In this document: piece after piece, positions 47,659 through 55,835 of the stretch | Layout of the letters: each line of letters opens with the position of its first letter | How positions within the stretch are numbered: the first letter of the stretch is position 1 | DNA from: Thiocapsa imhoffii | GTDB lineage: Bacteria; Pseudomonadota; Gammaproteobacteria; Chromatiales; Chromatiaceae | Reading direction: 5' to 3' | Assembly: GCF_016583985.1 (NCBI RefSeq) | Contig: NZ_NRSD01000009.1 | Coordinates: 1 to 64,000, forward strand | Length of the DNA: 64,000 bases | Program-made: the position numbers and the translations under genes | The notes under the pieces: generated by a model | Seen by the model: the letters and a program-made list of their open reading frames with translations, nothing else | Told to the model about the DNA's origin: nothing | Database searches by the model: none

Positions 47659-48657
47659 ATGGGTGCCACGATCGCCGTCCTTGGCGCCGGTTCATGGGGC
47701 ACGGCACTCGCGATCTTGCTGTGTCGCAACGGTCATCGGGTTCGTCTCTGGGGCCATGAGCGCGAACAGGTCGAGGCCCTGGTGCGCGATCGGGAAAATC
47801 GCCTGTTTCTTCCGGGCGTCCCTCTCCCCGCCGAACTGGTCCCGACACCCTCGTTGGCGCACGCCCTTGAGGGCGCGAGCGACTGCCTGATCGTGGTACC
47901 GAGCCATGCCTTTCGGCAGGTTGCCGAACAGACCGCGCGCCACCTTCCCCCGGATCTCGGCGTGGCCTGGGCGACCAAGGGCTTGGATCCCGCTAGCGGA
48001 GAGCTGCTGCACACGGTCTCACAGTCCGTGCTGGGCGAGCGGGCGTTGGCGGTCGTCTCCGGGCCGAGTTTCGCACTCGAGGTCGCCCATGGGCTTCCGA
48101 CGGCCGTGACCGTCGCCTGTGCCGATCACGGCTTCGCGGAGCGCATCGCCCGACTCCTGCATGGAGGACGGTTTCGCGCCTATACCAGCTCCGATATCGT
48201 TGGCGTCGAGGTCTGCGGCGCCGCCAAGAACGTGCTCGCGATCGCAACCGGGATTGCTGACGGTCTCGGTTTTGGCGCCAATACCCGGGCCGCACTCATC
48301 ACGCGCGGCCTAGCCGAGTTGATTCGCATCGGCGATGCCCTAGGTGGTCGCAAGGAGACCTTCATGGGGCTGGCAGGGATCGGCGATCTGGTCTTGACCT
48401 GTACCGATGATCAATCCCGAAATCGACGATTGGGTCTCGCCCTGGCCAGCGGGGCCAGTCTGGCCGAAGCGCAAGCCGTCATTGGTCAGGAGGTGGAGGG
48501 GGTGGTGACGGCACTGGCCATGCATCGGCTCGCGACGCGCCTGAAGATCGAGATGCCCATTAGTGAGCAAGTCTATCGGGTCCTCTACGAGGCCGTCTCG
48601 CCCGAGACCGCGACACAGACCTTGCTCGAGCGCGAGCCGAAAGCCGAGTTTGGCTGA
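47659..48657 (+). CDS. gpsA: glycerol-3-phosphate dehydrogenase (NAD(P)+)
   Basis: Makes sn-glycerol-3-phosphate from dihydroxyacetone phosphate for phospholipid synthesis. The nucleotide-binding loop is GAGSWGTALA (about 9-18), then VVSGPSFALEVAHG, and the catalytic lysine is in CGAAKNVLAIA, followed by NTRAALITRGLAEL. Length 332 fits. The ATG at 47659 is chosen; a TTG at 47647 overlapping the secB stop is possible and would add four residues. It forms a secB-gpsA pair. Confidence 0.95.
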   Translation: MGATIAVLGAGSWGTALAILLCRNGHRVRLWGHEREQVEALVRDRENRLFLPGVPLPAELVPTPSLAHALEGASDCLIVVPSHAFRQVAEQTARHLPPDLGVAWATKGLDPASGELLHTVSQSVLGERALAVVSGPSFALEVAHGLPTAVTVACADHGFAERIARLLHGGRFRAYTSSDIVGVEVCGAAKNVLAIATGIADGLGFGANTRAALITRGLAELIRIGDALGGRKETFMGLAGIGDLVLTCTDDQSRNRRLGLALASGASLAEAQAVIGQEVEGVVTALAMHRLATRLKIEMPISEQVYRVLYEAVSPETATQTLLEREPKAEFG

Positions 48658-48747
48658 AGCGGCGGTCGACTCATCGCTCTCGACCTGTGTCCTGGGGTCC
48701 CTGGCCCTGCACAGGCGGCACTGTCGGATCGCCGCCAGACGGAACCG

Positions 48748-49236
48748 TCAAGGCCCCTTGGCCGCGGTTCCGAGAACCGCGCCAGCGAAATCCTGTTGGC
48801 GCCAGGCCTCGAACAAGACGATGGCGACCGCGTTCGCCAGATTCAGGCTTCGACTCTCGGGCTGCATGGGGATGCGCAGCCGGTAGGTAGGGCGAATGGT
48901 CTCGAGCAGCGACGTTGGTAGACCACGCGTTTCGGGACCAAAGAGAAAGGCATCACCCGGTTCGAAGCGAGGTTGCGTATAGGCCGTGAGCCCGCGTGTC
49001 GTGAGCGCGAACAGGCGCCGGGGGCTGATGGCCGCGAGACCTGTCACCCAATCAGGGTGTACCCGCACCTGCGCCCATTCCCGATAGTCAAGGCCGGCTC
49101 GACGCAAGCGGCGATCCTCGAGACGAAATCCCAACGGTTCGATCAGATGCAACCGTAAGCCGGCATTGGCGCAGAGTCGCATCACATTCCCCGTATTTGG
49201 CGGAATCTCGGGCTCGTAGAGGATGACATCGAACAT
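48748..49236 (-). CDS. trmL: tRNA (cytidine/uridine-2'-O-)-methyltransferase TrmL
   Basis: SPOUT-class methylase that modifies the wobble base (position 34) of tRNA-Leu isoacceptors. 162 residues. The trefoil-knot motifs are MFDVILYEPEIPPNTGNVMRLCAN, FLFGPETRGLP and IPMQPESRSLNLANAVAIVLFE. Length and motifs match TrmL rather than larger SpoU proteins. It is convergent with gpsA, 90 bases apart; a similar order (secB-gpsA-trmL) occurs in other gammaproteobacteria. Confidence 0.94.
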   Translation of the reverse strand: MFDVILYEPEIPPNTGNVMRLCANAGLRLHLIEPLGFRLEDRRLRRAGLDYREWAQVRVHPDWVTGLAAISPRRLFALTTRGLTAYTQPRFEPGDAFLFGPETRGLPTSLLETIRPTYRLRIPMQPESRSLNLANAVAIVLFEAWRQQDFAGAVLGTAAKGP

Positions 49237-49324
49237 GACTGGTCCTTAGACTCTAACAACGCCCACGCACGCGCCATCCAGCGCGGCTCAGGCCTCTTCC
49301 GACATTGACCCAGTGGGCCAGCGG

Positions 49325-49355
49325 TTGACCCCTGCTCAATGACGCATGCTATATT
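49325..49355 (+). promoter_or_regulatory. strong sigma-70 promoter candidate for the 74-residue gene
   Basis: -35 TTGACC (49325-49330) and -10 TATATT (49350-49355) with an upstream TGC forming an extended -10. The spacer is 19 bases, two over ideal. The expected transcript begins near 49362, about 57 bases before the ATG at 49419, which has GGGGGA as ribosome site. Confidence 0.5.
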
Positions 49356-49418
49356 AAGAATTCGGTAACTTCTAACATCGCCGCGCCATCGCGGCCATCT
49401 CCCCTGGGGGACCAGACT

Positions 49419-49643
49419 ATGAGCGATATCGCTGCGCTAAAACAAGAAAAGCAAGATCTCATCAACAAAATGCTCGAGATGCAGAAACAGTTCATCGAAC
49501 ACGAGCGCGAGCACGGCGTGACGGGGAAGGATTACTGGGCACCAAGTGAGGGATTACTGGTTGGCTACCGGCAGGAATACATGGACATGGCCAACCGCGT
49601 GGTCGATATCGCCCATGAAATCGTCGGTTCGTCACGCCTGTGA
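49419..49643 (+). CDS. small charged helical protein of unknown function
   Basis: 74 residues, no membrane segment or signal. The N-terminal half is a heptad-like charged helix (ALKQEKQDLINKMLEMQKQFIEHEREHG), the middle carries GKDYWAPSEG, and a second helix follows (YRQEYMDMANRVVDIAHEIVG). The pattern looks like a real, selected protein: good ribosome site, a strong promoter candidate and normal amino-acid balance. I do not recognise the family. It stands alone between trmL (divergent) and a convergent unknown gene, so context gives no function. Confidence 0.75.
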   Translation: MSDIAALKQEKQDLINKMLEMQKQFIEHEREHGVTGKDYWAPSEGLLVGYRQEYMDMANRVVDIAHEIVGSSRL

Positions 49644-49794
49644 CGGGGTTGACCTCCTGACCGATCCCCACCGATCGAGCCTGCTCGCTCGATCGGTCTC
49701 GCTCCAGCTGCCCCCCACCTGCATCCGCGCAATCCCAGCGAAGACCCATTACGCAAGGATCGACAGCGCCGAAAGGCAGAGCCTCGTTCGCGGG

Positions 49795-50193
49795 CTAGGC
49801 GTGCTCATCACGCAGATGTTCGATGTACTTCGGGGTGTCGGTCATCTCCAACCTGACCGCCGTGCCAACGGCATCGAGTGAGGTGTCGCTGCCCTCGAAG
49901 TGCAGCAACACACGCGCGTGGCCGCGGCTCGTCAGGGGCACGGGGATCATGTCGCGATAGGTATAGATGTTCTCCTCGATATCCCCGCCGCGACCGATCA
50001 AGGGAGCGGCTGGAATCCCCGAGGACAGACTGGCCTCCTCAAGGATCAGATCACCAGCCTGCCACCAACGGGTCCGCTCCTTCGATCCAGTCATCGTCTT
50101 GATGAGATAGGCGCGGGAAAAATGCACGCGTAAGACCCCCTCGCGACACTCAATCGAGTCGATTTCACTGCCCCTGAGGTCGATACTTGTCAT
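49795..50193 (-). CDS. conserved-looking protein of unknown function
   Basis: 132 residues from the ATG at 50193 (MTSIDLRGSEIDSI), soluble, mostly predicted beta strand with a central loop GIPAAPLIGRGGDIEENIYTYRDMIPVP. No signal peptide or cysteine cluster. Composition is normal and the frame is not shadowed by a better one. I do not recognise a family. An ATG two codons upstream (50199) is equally possible. It lies 132 bases upstream of ntrC's end of the nitrogen-control pair and runs the same way, but is not obviously co-transcribed with it. Confidence 0.65.
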   Translation of the reverse strand: MTSIDLRGSEIDSIECREGVLRVHFSRAYLIKTMTGSKERTRWWQAGDLILEEASLSSGIPAAPLIGRGGDIEENIYTYRDMIPVPLTSRGHARVLLHFEGSDTSLDAVGTAVRLEMTDTPKYIEHLRDEHA

Positions 50194-50324
50194 GTCCAAG
50201 GTGATTGCTCTCCAATAGAAACGCCAGAGTCAAAAAAGCGTCATGGCGGACGCACCGCGGCTCGCAGCGAGAGTATTGGGGCAACCCACAAGAATCGCAG
50301 CCCTGATCACGTCAGACCTGGCAC

Positions 50325-51752
50325 TCAGCTCGGCGTGGTCACATCCGGATCCGTCTCGATATCCAGTTGGAGTTCCTTGATTTTTCGCGTCAGGGTATTC
50401 CGTCCCCAGCCCAGCAGCTTGGCCGCCTCCTGTCGGTGACCTCCAGTATGCTCAAGCGCGGTCTGAATCAGGATCTGTTCGAATGCCGGCAGGGCATGAT
50501 CGAGCAGGGAGACCTGCCCCTGCTTCAGGCTTTGACGAACCCAACGTCGAAAGACCGTCTCCCAGGGTTCGTCTGGCGTGGATTCAGCATAGGAGGCATT
50601 GAGCTCGGGCGGCAGGTCCTCGGCGTGAATCTCCTTGCCCGAGGCCATGACGGTGACCCAGCGCGCCGTATTTTCCAGTTGCCGGACATTGCCGGGCCAA
50701 TCGAGATGCTGCAGCAGATCGATGGCGCTTTGCGCAAGCAATTTGGGTTCGCAACTGAGCTCAACAGCCGCTTGGCTGAGAAAATGCCGCATCAGGAGCG
50801 GGATGTCTTCACGGCGGTGACGAAGGGCCGGTAAATGAATCCGGATGACATTGAGCCGGTGGAATAAATCCTCACGAAAGCGTCCCTGGCGAACCAATTC
50901 CTCGAGGTTCTGATGGGTCGCGGCGATGATCCGAACGTCGACACGCGTCGGCGCCACACCACCGACCCGATAGAACTCACCATCGGCGAGCACGCGCAGG
51001 AGCCGGGTCTGTAGCTCCGCGGGCATGTCGCCGATCTCATCGAGAAAAAGCGTTCCACCATTGGCTTGCTCGAAACGCCCGGTGCGGCGACTCTGAGCCC
51101 CGGTAAAGGACCCCCGCTCGTGACCGAAGAGCTCTGACTCCAGCAGATCGCGTGGGATCGCGGCCATGTTCAGGGCGATGAAGGGATGATCGCTCCTTGG
51201 ACTGTGACGATGTAGGGCGCGGGCCACCAGTTCCTTGCCCGTTCCGGATTCGCCATTGATCAGCACGGTGATGTTCGAGCGTGCCAGTCGACCGATCGCA
51301 CGAAAGACCTCCTGCATCGACGGGGCTTCACCGATGATGTCCGGCGACTGATGGATCACCACCTCTTCCGTGCGTTCACTCTGTCCTCGGCGGCACGCCC
51401 GGTTGACTTGGCTGACGGCCTCGTCGATATCGAACGGCTTCGGGAGATACTCGAATGCCCCCCCGTGAAAAGCGGACACGGCACTGTCGAGATCCGAGTG
51501 CGCGGTCATGATGATCACGGGCAGGTTGGGATAGCGTGCTGAGATCTGGCGCAAGAGGTCGAGTCCATCGAGTCCCGGCATCCGCACATCCGTGATGATG
51601 ACATCCGGTTGTTCCCGATAGAGAGCCTCCATGACTCCAACTCCATTGGAAAAACAGGTGACGTGCATTTCGGCCTTGCGCAGGGCGCGTTCGAGAACCC
51701 AGCGGATGGATCTGTCGTCATCGATCACCCAAACCTTGGGCTCTCTAGTCAT
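50325..51752 (-). CDS. ntrC: nitrogen regulation response regulator NtrC
   Basis: Sigma-54 activator that turns on nitrogen-assimilation genes when phosphorylated by NtrB. 475 residues: receiver with phospho-acceptor D55 (VIITDVRMPG), AAA+ domain with Walker A GESGTGKE (about 167-174) and Walker B GGTLFLDEIGD, and a Fis-type HTH (HRQEAAKLLGWGRNTLTRKI). The sigma-54 contact loop reads GSFTGA at 214-219 where most NtrC proteins have GAFTGA. Its start overlaps the ntrB end by eight bases, so the pair is coupled. Likely targets in this window are the sigma-54 promoters of gltBD and glnA. Confidence 0.95.
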   Translation of the reverse strand: MTREPKVWVIDDDRSIRWVLERALRKAEMHVTCFSNGVGVMEALYREQPDVIITDVRMPGLDGLDLLRQISARYPNLPVIIMTAHSDLDSAVSAFHGGAFEYLPKPFDIDEAVSQVNRACRRGQSERTEEVVIHQSPDIIGEAPSMQEVFRAIGRLARSNITVLINGESGTGKELVARALHRHSPRSDHPFIALNMAAIPRDLLESELFGHERGSFTGAQSRRTGRFEQANGGTLFLDEIGDMPAELQTRLLRVLADGEFYRVGGVAPTRVDVRIIAATHQNLEELVRQGRFREDLFHRLNVIRIHLPALRHRREDIPLLMRHFLSQAAVELSCEPKLLAQSAIDLLQHLDWPGNVRQLENTARWVTVMASGKEIHAEDLPPELNASYAESTPDEPWETVFRRWVRQSLKQGQVSLLDHALPAFEQILIQTALEHTGGHRQEAAKLLGWGRNTLTRKIKELQLDIETDPDVTTPS

Positions 51753-52827
51753 GGACCTTCTCCAACGGCAGATAAACGTAGAAGATCGTCTCGCCAGGAC
51801 GACTTTGACATTCGATCAGACCATCATGCTGATGGATCAAGTCCTGAGCGATCGCCAGACCCAAGCCACTGCCGCCTTGTCGGCCCGAGACCATGGGGAA
51901 GAAGATTTGATCCTTAATCTCATCGGGCACACCCGCTCCGTTGTCCTGGACTTGCGCCTTGAGCACGAGTCGGTGCCGGCAATGGCCAATCGTGAATTGG
52001 CGCTGAACACGTGTTTTAAATTCGATGTGCCCGGCGGTGCCCGCCGCCGCCGCGGCATTGCGCGCGAGATTGAGAAAGGCTTGGATCAACTGATCCTGAT
52101 CGGCCTCAAAGATGGGGATACTGGGGTCGTAGTCTCGCGAGACACTTGGGCCGAGCGGATATTCGGCGCTGATCAATCCCCGCACATGTTCCAAGACGTT
52201 ATGGACATTCACGGGACCACACCGTCGCGAGCGATTGGGCACGGCCATTCGATCGACGAGATCCTGCAAACGGTCGGCTTCATCGATGATGATGCGGGTG
52301 TAATCGCGCAGCTCAGGATCGGCGAGTTCCCGTTCCAGCAGTTGTGCCGCGCCGCGCAAACCTCCTAATGGATTCTTGATTTCATGCGCCAGCCCGCTGA
52401 TCATGGTGCGCGTGGCCTGATGTTGCGACAAAAGCTGCTCTTCCCTGGTGATCCGAAGTTGTCGATCAACCTGAGTGAGTTCGACCAACAACTGAACCTC
52501 CGCACTAAAATAGTGCAAAGGCAGAATCGTGCAATTCACGGTCTTCATGCGCCCATCCGATGCGAAGACATTGACCTCGCGCTCAGTGAACGGGTGACGT
52601 GACGCGAGCGCCGCACGCAGCCGCCCCTCGACATCCGCATCCGGGCAGGGCAGGATCTGTGACGCATGTTGCCCCAACATGTGACGTGCACTGACCTCGA
52701 ACAGCATCTCCGCCGCTGGATTCAGGTAAAGCAGGCTCAATGCGTTGTCGAAGAGCAGCGCGGCGGTGTTCATGTGGTCGAGAACCGTGCGCTCGAAATC
52801 GGATTTTTTAACTGATAATTCAATCAT
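51745..52827 (-). CDS. ntrB: nitrogen regulation sensor kinase NtrB
   Basis: Soluble histidine kinase/phosphatase controlled by PII. 360 residues from the ATG at 52827: PAS domain (about 10-115), dimerisation domain with phospho-acceptor H148 (GLAHEIKNPLGGLRGAAQLL), ATPase with N-box LARNAAAAA, G1 DNGAGVP and G2 GGSGLGLAI. No transmembrane helix, as expected. The TTG at 52866 gives a leader with no conservation. The codons for H105-A109 contain a palindrome described separately. It is not next to glnA as in enterics: a DUF4124 gene and a 396-base gap lie between. Confidence 0.94.
   Translation of the reverse strand: MIELSVKKSDFERTVLDHMNTAALLFDNALSLLYLNPAAEMLFEVSARHMLGQHASQILPCPDADVEGRLRAALASRHPFTEREVNVFASDGRMKTVNCTILPLHYFSAEVQLLVELTQVDRQLRITREEQLLSQHQATRTMISGLAHEIKNPLGGLRGAAQLLERELADPELRDYTRIIIDEADRLQDLVDRMAVPNRSRRCGPVNVHNVLEHVRGLISAEYPLGPSVSRDYDPSIPIFEADQDQLIQAFLNLARNAAAAAGTAGHIEFKTRVQRQFTIGHCRHRLVLKAQVQDNGAGVPDEIKDQIFFPMVSGRQGGSGLGLAIAQDLIHQHDGLIECQSRPGETIFYVYLPLEKVHD
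52502..52516. repeat. perfect palindrome inside ntrB
   Basis: GCACTA-AAA-TAGTGC, both arms exact. It looks like an NtrC-type site (consensus GCACC...GGTGC) but encodes His-Tyr-Phe-Ser-Ala in ntrB, and a shorter related string (GCACTAAAATAG) recurs in gspM at about 32767 where it also encodes Tyr-Phe-Ser-Ala. That makes codon coincidence possible. Confidence 0.3.
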
Positions 52828-53223
52828 CTTGATTCGATCGACTGGCTCGGACGATCGCGCGACCAAACACGCAAACGTGCGAATGGGGGTTATCGTACGG
52901 CGGCTCGGTCGGAACCTGGGTTGACGACGACACCAGCCGGATCCTGATCACTTCATCAGCTCATTAAGCGAGAATCGTACCAATCAATACTCTTAGTGAG
53001 CCGCCATCAACGCACGAACGCGCTCGGTGACCGAGCGATCCCATCGTGAATCGAACTGAAATGAAGCGACCCGCTGGTCCGATGTCCAGGGTGTGGCAAG
53101 AACCTGAGCGACTCATCACGCCAGGCTTGACGATGCGCGACCATGACGCACCAGAATGAGGCTCGGTGGGTGCGGGAGGGGGGGGAAGGAGGAGACCAGA
53201 GACGGTCGGGTCGTCAACAGCGA
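52828..53223. other. 396-base gap upstream of ntrB
   Basis: No gene seen. It includes a purine-rich run with eight consecutive G's near 53178-53185. The ntrBC promoter presumably lies here, but I could not assign one. Confidence 0.35.
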
Positions 53224-53751
53224 CTAGCGTAGGATGCCAGGTGGGGTCGTCTCTTGAAGGTCGAGATCATGAGTGGGTGTGGATGCGATGGTTTGGCCAT
53301 TCGCATCCGTGATCCGCAACTGCAGTTGGTGTGGACCGAACCCGACGCCTTCTAACTCCAATGCGCTCACCCCGGCTTCCACCGCAATCGTGCGATCGTC
53401 GAGAACCAGTTCGAGCGTGTGCTCATCGAGCAAGGGCGGTTCCAACAAGACATTGATGGCGAGCGTATCGGTTGCCTGAACGAGGACGGCCCCTGGAGAG
53501 GGTGCAAGGATGTCAAAGGCATCATAGGGTCCGCTTCCAGGGAGGAGATCCTCCTCGGCTGAAGCGGCAACAGGCCCCAGGAGAGCAGCAGCCGTCCCGG
53601 TGTCGAGATCGGCACGCTCCACCTGCAGGGAGGGATTCTCTGGCAAACGGTCTGAGAAATGTGTCCGGCCGTCTTCGTCGACCCAACGAAAAACTTCGGC
53701 GTGGAGGCTGGAAGTCAGCAACCCGATTGCGGTGAACAGGAGGACTCTCAT
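53224..53751 (-). CDS. DUF4124-domain periplasmic protein
   Basis: 175 residues: signal peptide (MRVLLFTAIGLLTSSLHA), then the DUF4124 motif EVFRWVDEDGRTHFSDRLPEN (residues about 19-39), a linker, and a C-terminal Ig-like beta domain of about 80 residues (ATDTLAINVLLEPPLLDEHTLELVLDDRTI). DUF4124 proteins are periplasmic and of unknown function. A DUF4124 gene between glnA and ntrB is a common gammaproteobacterial arrangement. Confidence 0.88.
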   Translation of the reverse strand: MRVLLFTAIGLLTSSLHAEVFRWVDEDGRTHFSDRLPENPSLQVERADLDTGTAAALLGPVAASAEEDLLPGSGPYDAFDILAPSPGAVLVQATDTLAINVLLEPPLLDEHTLELVLDDRTIAVEAGVSALELEGVGFGPHQLQLRITDANGQTIASTPTHDLDLQETTPPGILR

Positions 53752-53799
53752 CGTCTCGAAAGGTTAGTCGAAGCCACGTGATTGCTCAACCCAAACGAT

Positions 53800-53824
53800 C
53801 AAGGCCCCGGTTCTCGGGGCCTTG
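53800..53824 (-). terminator. terminator-like hairpin after glnA
   Basis: A perfect 10-bp stem (53800-53809 with 53815-53824, CAAGGCCCCG) with a five-base loop, 57 bases past the glnA stop on the minus strand. The following minus-strand bases ATCGTTTGGG give only a weak T-run, so termination may be partial. Confidence 0.6.
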
Positions 53825-53880
53825 TCGTCGACAGTATCACACCGCTTCATGGGCGGCGGATGAATGCCTGCGGTGATCGC

Positions 53881-55284
53881 TTAGAGGCTGTAGTACATAT
53901 CGAACTCAACCGGGTGCGTCGTCATGCGCATGCGGGTCACTTCACCCATCTTCAGGGCGATGTAGCCGTCGATCAGATCATCCGTGAAGACACCGCCCGC
54001 GGTCAGATACTCGCGGTCCTGATCGAGATGATCCAGCGCCATATCGAGTGAGTGGCACACCGTTGGGATGGCCTTGGCCTCCTCACGCGGAAGATCGTAG
54101 AGATCCTTGTCCATGGCATCGCCCGGATGAATCTTGTTCTGGATACCGTCGAGACCGGCCATCATCATCGCGGCAAAGGCCAGATACGGATTCCCCGTGG
54201 AATCGGGGAACCGCACCTCGATCCGACGGCCTTTCGGATTGGCAACGTAGGGAATGCGCACCGATGCCGAGCGGTTCCGTGCGGAATAGGCCAGCATGAC
54301 CGGCGCTTCGAAACCGGGGACCAACCGCTTGTAGGAGTTCGTTGAGGCGTTGGTCAGCGCGTTCAGTGAGCGCGCATGTTTGATGATACCGCCGATGTAA
54401 TAGAGCGCGATATCGGACAGACCCGCATACTTGTCACCCGCGAAGATGTTTTGACCATCCTTGCTGAGCGACTGGTGCACGTGCATGCCGCTCCCGTTGT
54501 CGCCCACCAGCGGCTTGGGCATGAAGGTCGCGGTCTTTCCGTAGGCGTGGGCGACATTCTGAATCACATACTTGGTGATTTGATTCTTGTCGGCACGGGA
54601 CACGAGGGTATCGAACTGGGTGCCGATCTCACATTGACCCGCGGTCGCGACCTCATGATGGTGGACCTCGACCGGCACTCCCATCTCCTCGAGCGCAAGA
54701 CACATGGCGGCCCGCAAGTCGTTGAGTGAATCGACCGGGGGCACTGGGAAATAACCGCCCTTCGTGCTCGGGCGATGGCCCATGTTCCCGTCGGGGAAGA
54801 CGCGCTCAGAGTTCCAGCCGGCCTCTTCGGAGTCGATCTTGTAGAAGGCACCGCTCATCTCGGCGCCCCAGCGGACATCGTCGAGAATGAAGAATTCCGG
54901 CTCTGGACCGAAGAACGCCGTATCCGCAATCCCGGTCGATTTGAGGTAGGCTTCGGCCCGCTTGGCGAGGGAACGGGGGTCACGCTCATAGCCGGTCATG
55001 GTATCGGGTTCGAGAATGTCGCAGCGGATGATCAGCGTGTTCTCGTCCGTAAAGGGATCCATGACCGCTGTGTCGGGCTCAGGCATCAGGATCATGTCCG
55101 AAGCCTCGATGCCCTTCCAGCCGGCGATCGAGGAGCCGTCGAACATTTTTCCTTCCTTCAGCAGATCCTCGTCGACGACCCGGGCCGGCATGGAGACGTG
55201 CTGCTCCTTGCCGCGGGTATCGGTAAAACGAAGGTCGACGAATTTCACTTCGTTGTCCTTGATCATTTTCAGCACGTCTGTCAT
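53881..55284 (-). CDS. glnA: glutamine synthetase type I
   Basis: ATP-dependent assimilation of ammonia into glutamine. 467 residues from the ATG at 55284 ([20 protein letters not shown]). Metal and substrate motifs: GPEPEFFI, the [13 protein letters not shown] loop, [12 protein letters not shown], and [13 protein letters not shown]. The adenylylation site is Y396 in KDLYDLPRE, equivalent to E. coli Y397, so GlnE control is expected. The open frame extends 25 codons upstream without conservation. A sigma-54 promoter match lies about 215 bases upstream. Confidence 0.97.
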   Translation of the reverse strand: MTDVLKMIKDNEVKFVDLRFTDTRGKEQHVSMPARVVDEDLLKEGKMFDGSSIAGWKGIEASDMILMPEPDTAVMDPFTDENTLIIRCDILEPDTMTGYERDPRSLAKRAEAYLKSTGIADTAFFGPEPEFFILDDVRWGAEMSGAFYKIDSEEAGWNSERVFPDGNMGHRPSTKGGYFPVPPVDSLNDLRAAMCLALEEMGVPVEVHHHEVATAGQCEIGTQFDTLVSRADKNQITKYVIQNVAHAYGKTATFMPKPLVGDNGSGMHVHQSLSKDGQNIFAGDKYAGLSDIALYYIGGIIKHARSLNALTNASTNSYKRLVPGFEAPVMLAYSARNRSASVRIPYVANPKGRRIEVRFPDSTGNPYLAFAAMMMAGLDGIQNKIHPGDAMDKDLYDLPREEAKAIPTVCHSLDMALDHLDQDREYLTAGGVFTDDLIDGYIALKMGEVTRMRMTTHPVEFDMYYSL

Positions 55285-55835
55285 AGGATCTCTCTCAGCT
55301 TGGCTTGGGGTTCTCGAAACTGTTGCCCGCGTCTGCCTCGGTTCGGCACCCGCGGACAACCTCTCTGTCTGGCGGCTCGGCGTCCCGATGCGCGCGACCG
55401 AACCGTTAGGATGGCCTGATCATCTGGCGCACGACGACGCGGCGCCTTCTAGACCTGATCCAATCCACATCGGATGTCGCAAGTGTCGATGCGACAAAGC
55501 ATAAAACGGGCCATCTCGAACTTGGAGTGGGACCTAGCCGCATCGCGCACGCGCGAAATCGAAAACGGAGGATGGATGTCCGGATGATCCGCGGGTTTCA
55601 CCCTGCAGACGCGGATCATCGAACCAAGCACCATCGTCTGACCGCCAGAGACAATGCGCCATGCCGGACGCACCCACCGCCTAGTCGACACCAAGATGAC
55701 AAACGCGCGCACTAAAATAATTCATTTACAACCGCCAACGCACCAAACTAGGGCAAACATGACGACGGTCGTTCCAGGTTCCGGGTCTCGCAAACCCCGC
55801 ACCTCCCTCCGTGCGGCAGTGCGCGTCCAACGCCT
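55285..55835. other. 551-base regulatory gap upstream of glnA
   Basis: No gene seen. It contains the sigma-54 promoter (55499-55513) and, at 55709-55720, GCACTAAAATAA, which resembles one arm of the NtrC-type palindrome. Short frames are shadows. Confidence 0.45.
55499..55513 (-). promoter_or_regulatory. sigma-54 promoter for glnA
   Basis: On the minus strand TGGCCCGTTTTATGC followed by T has the invariant GG and GC ten bases apart and differs from TGGCAC-N5-TTGCW at two positions. Transcription would begin near 55487, giving a leader of about 200 bases. Together with ntrBC and the gltB promoter this indicates nitrogen control. Confidence 0.6.

Noticed and set aside
53178..53185. G8 run as a phase-variable promoter
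   Set aside because: Not within a recognisable promoter of either neighbour.
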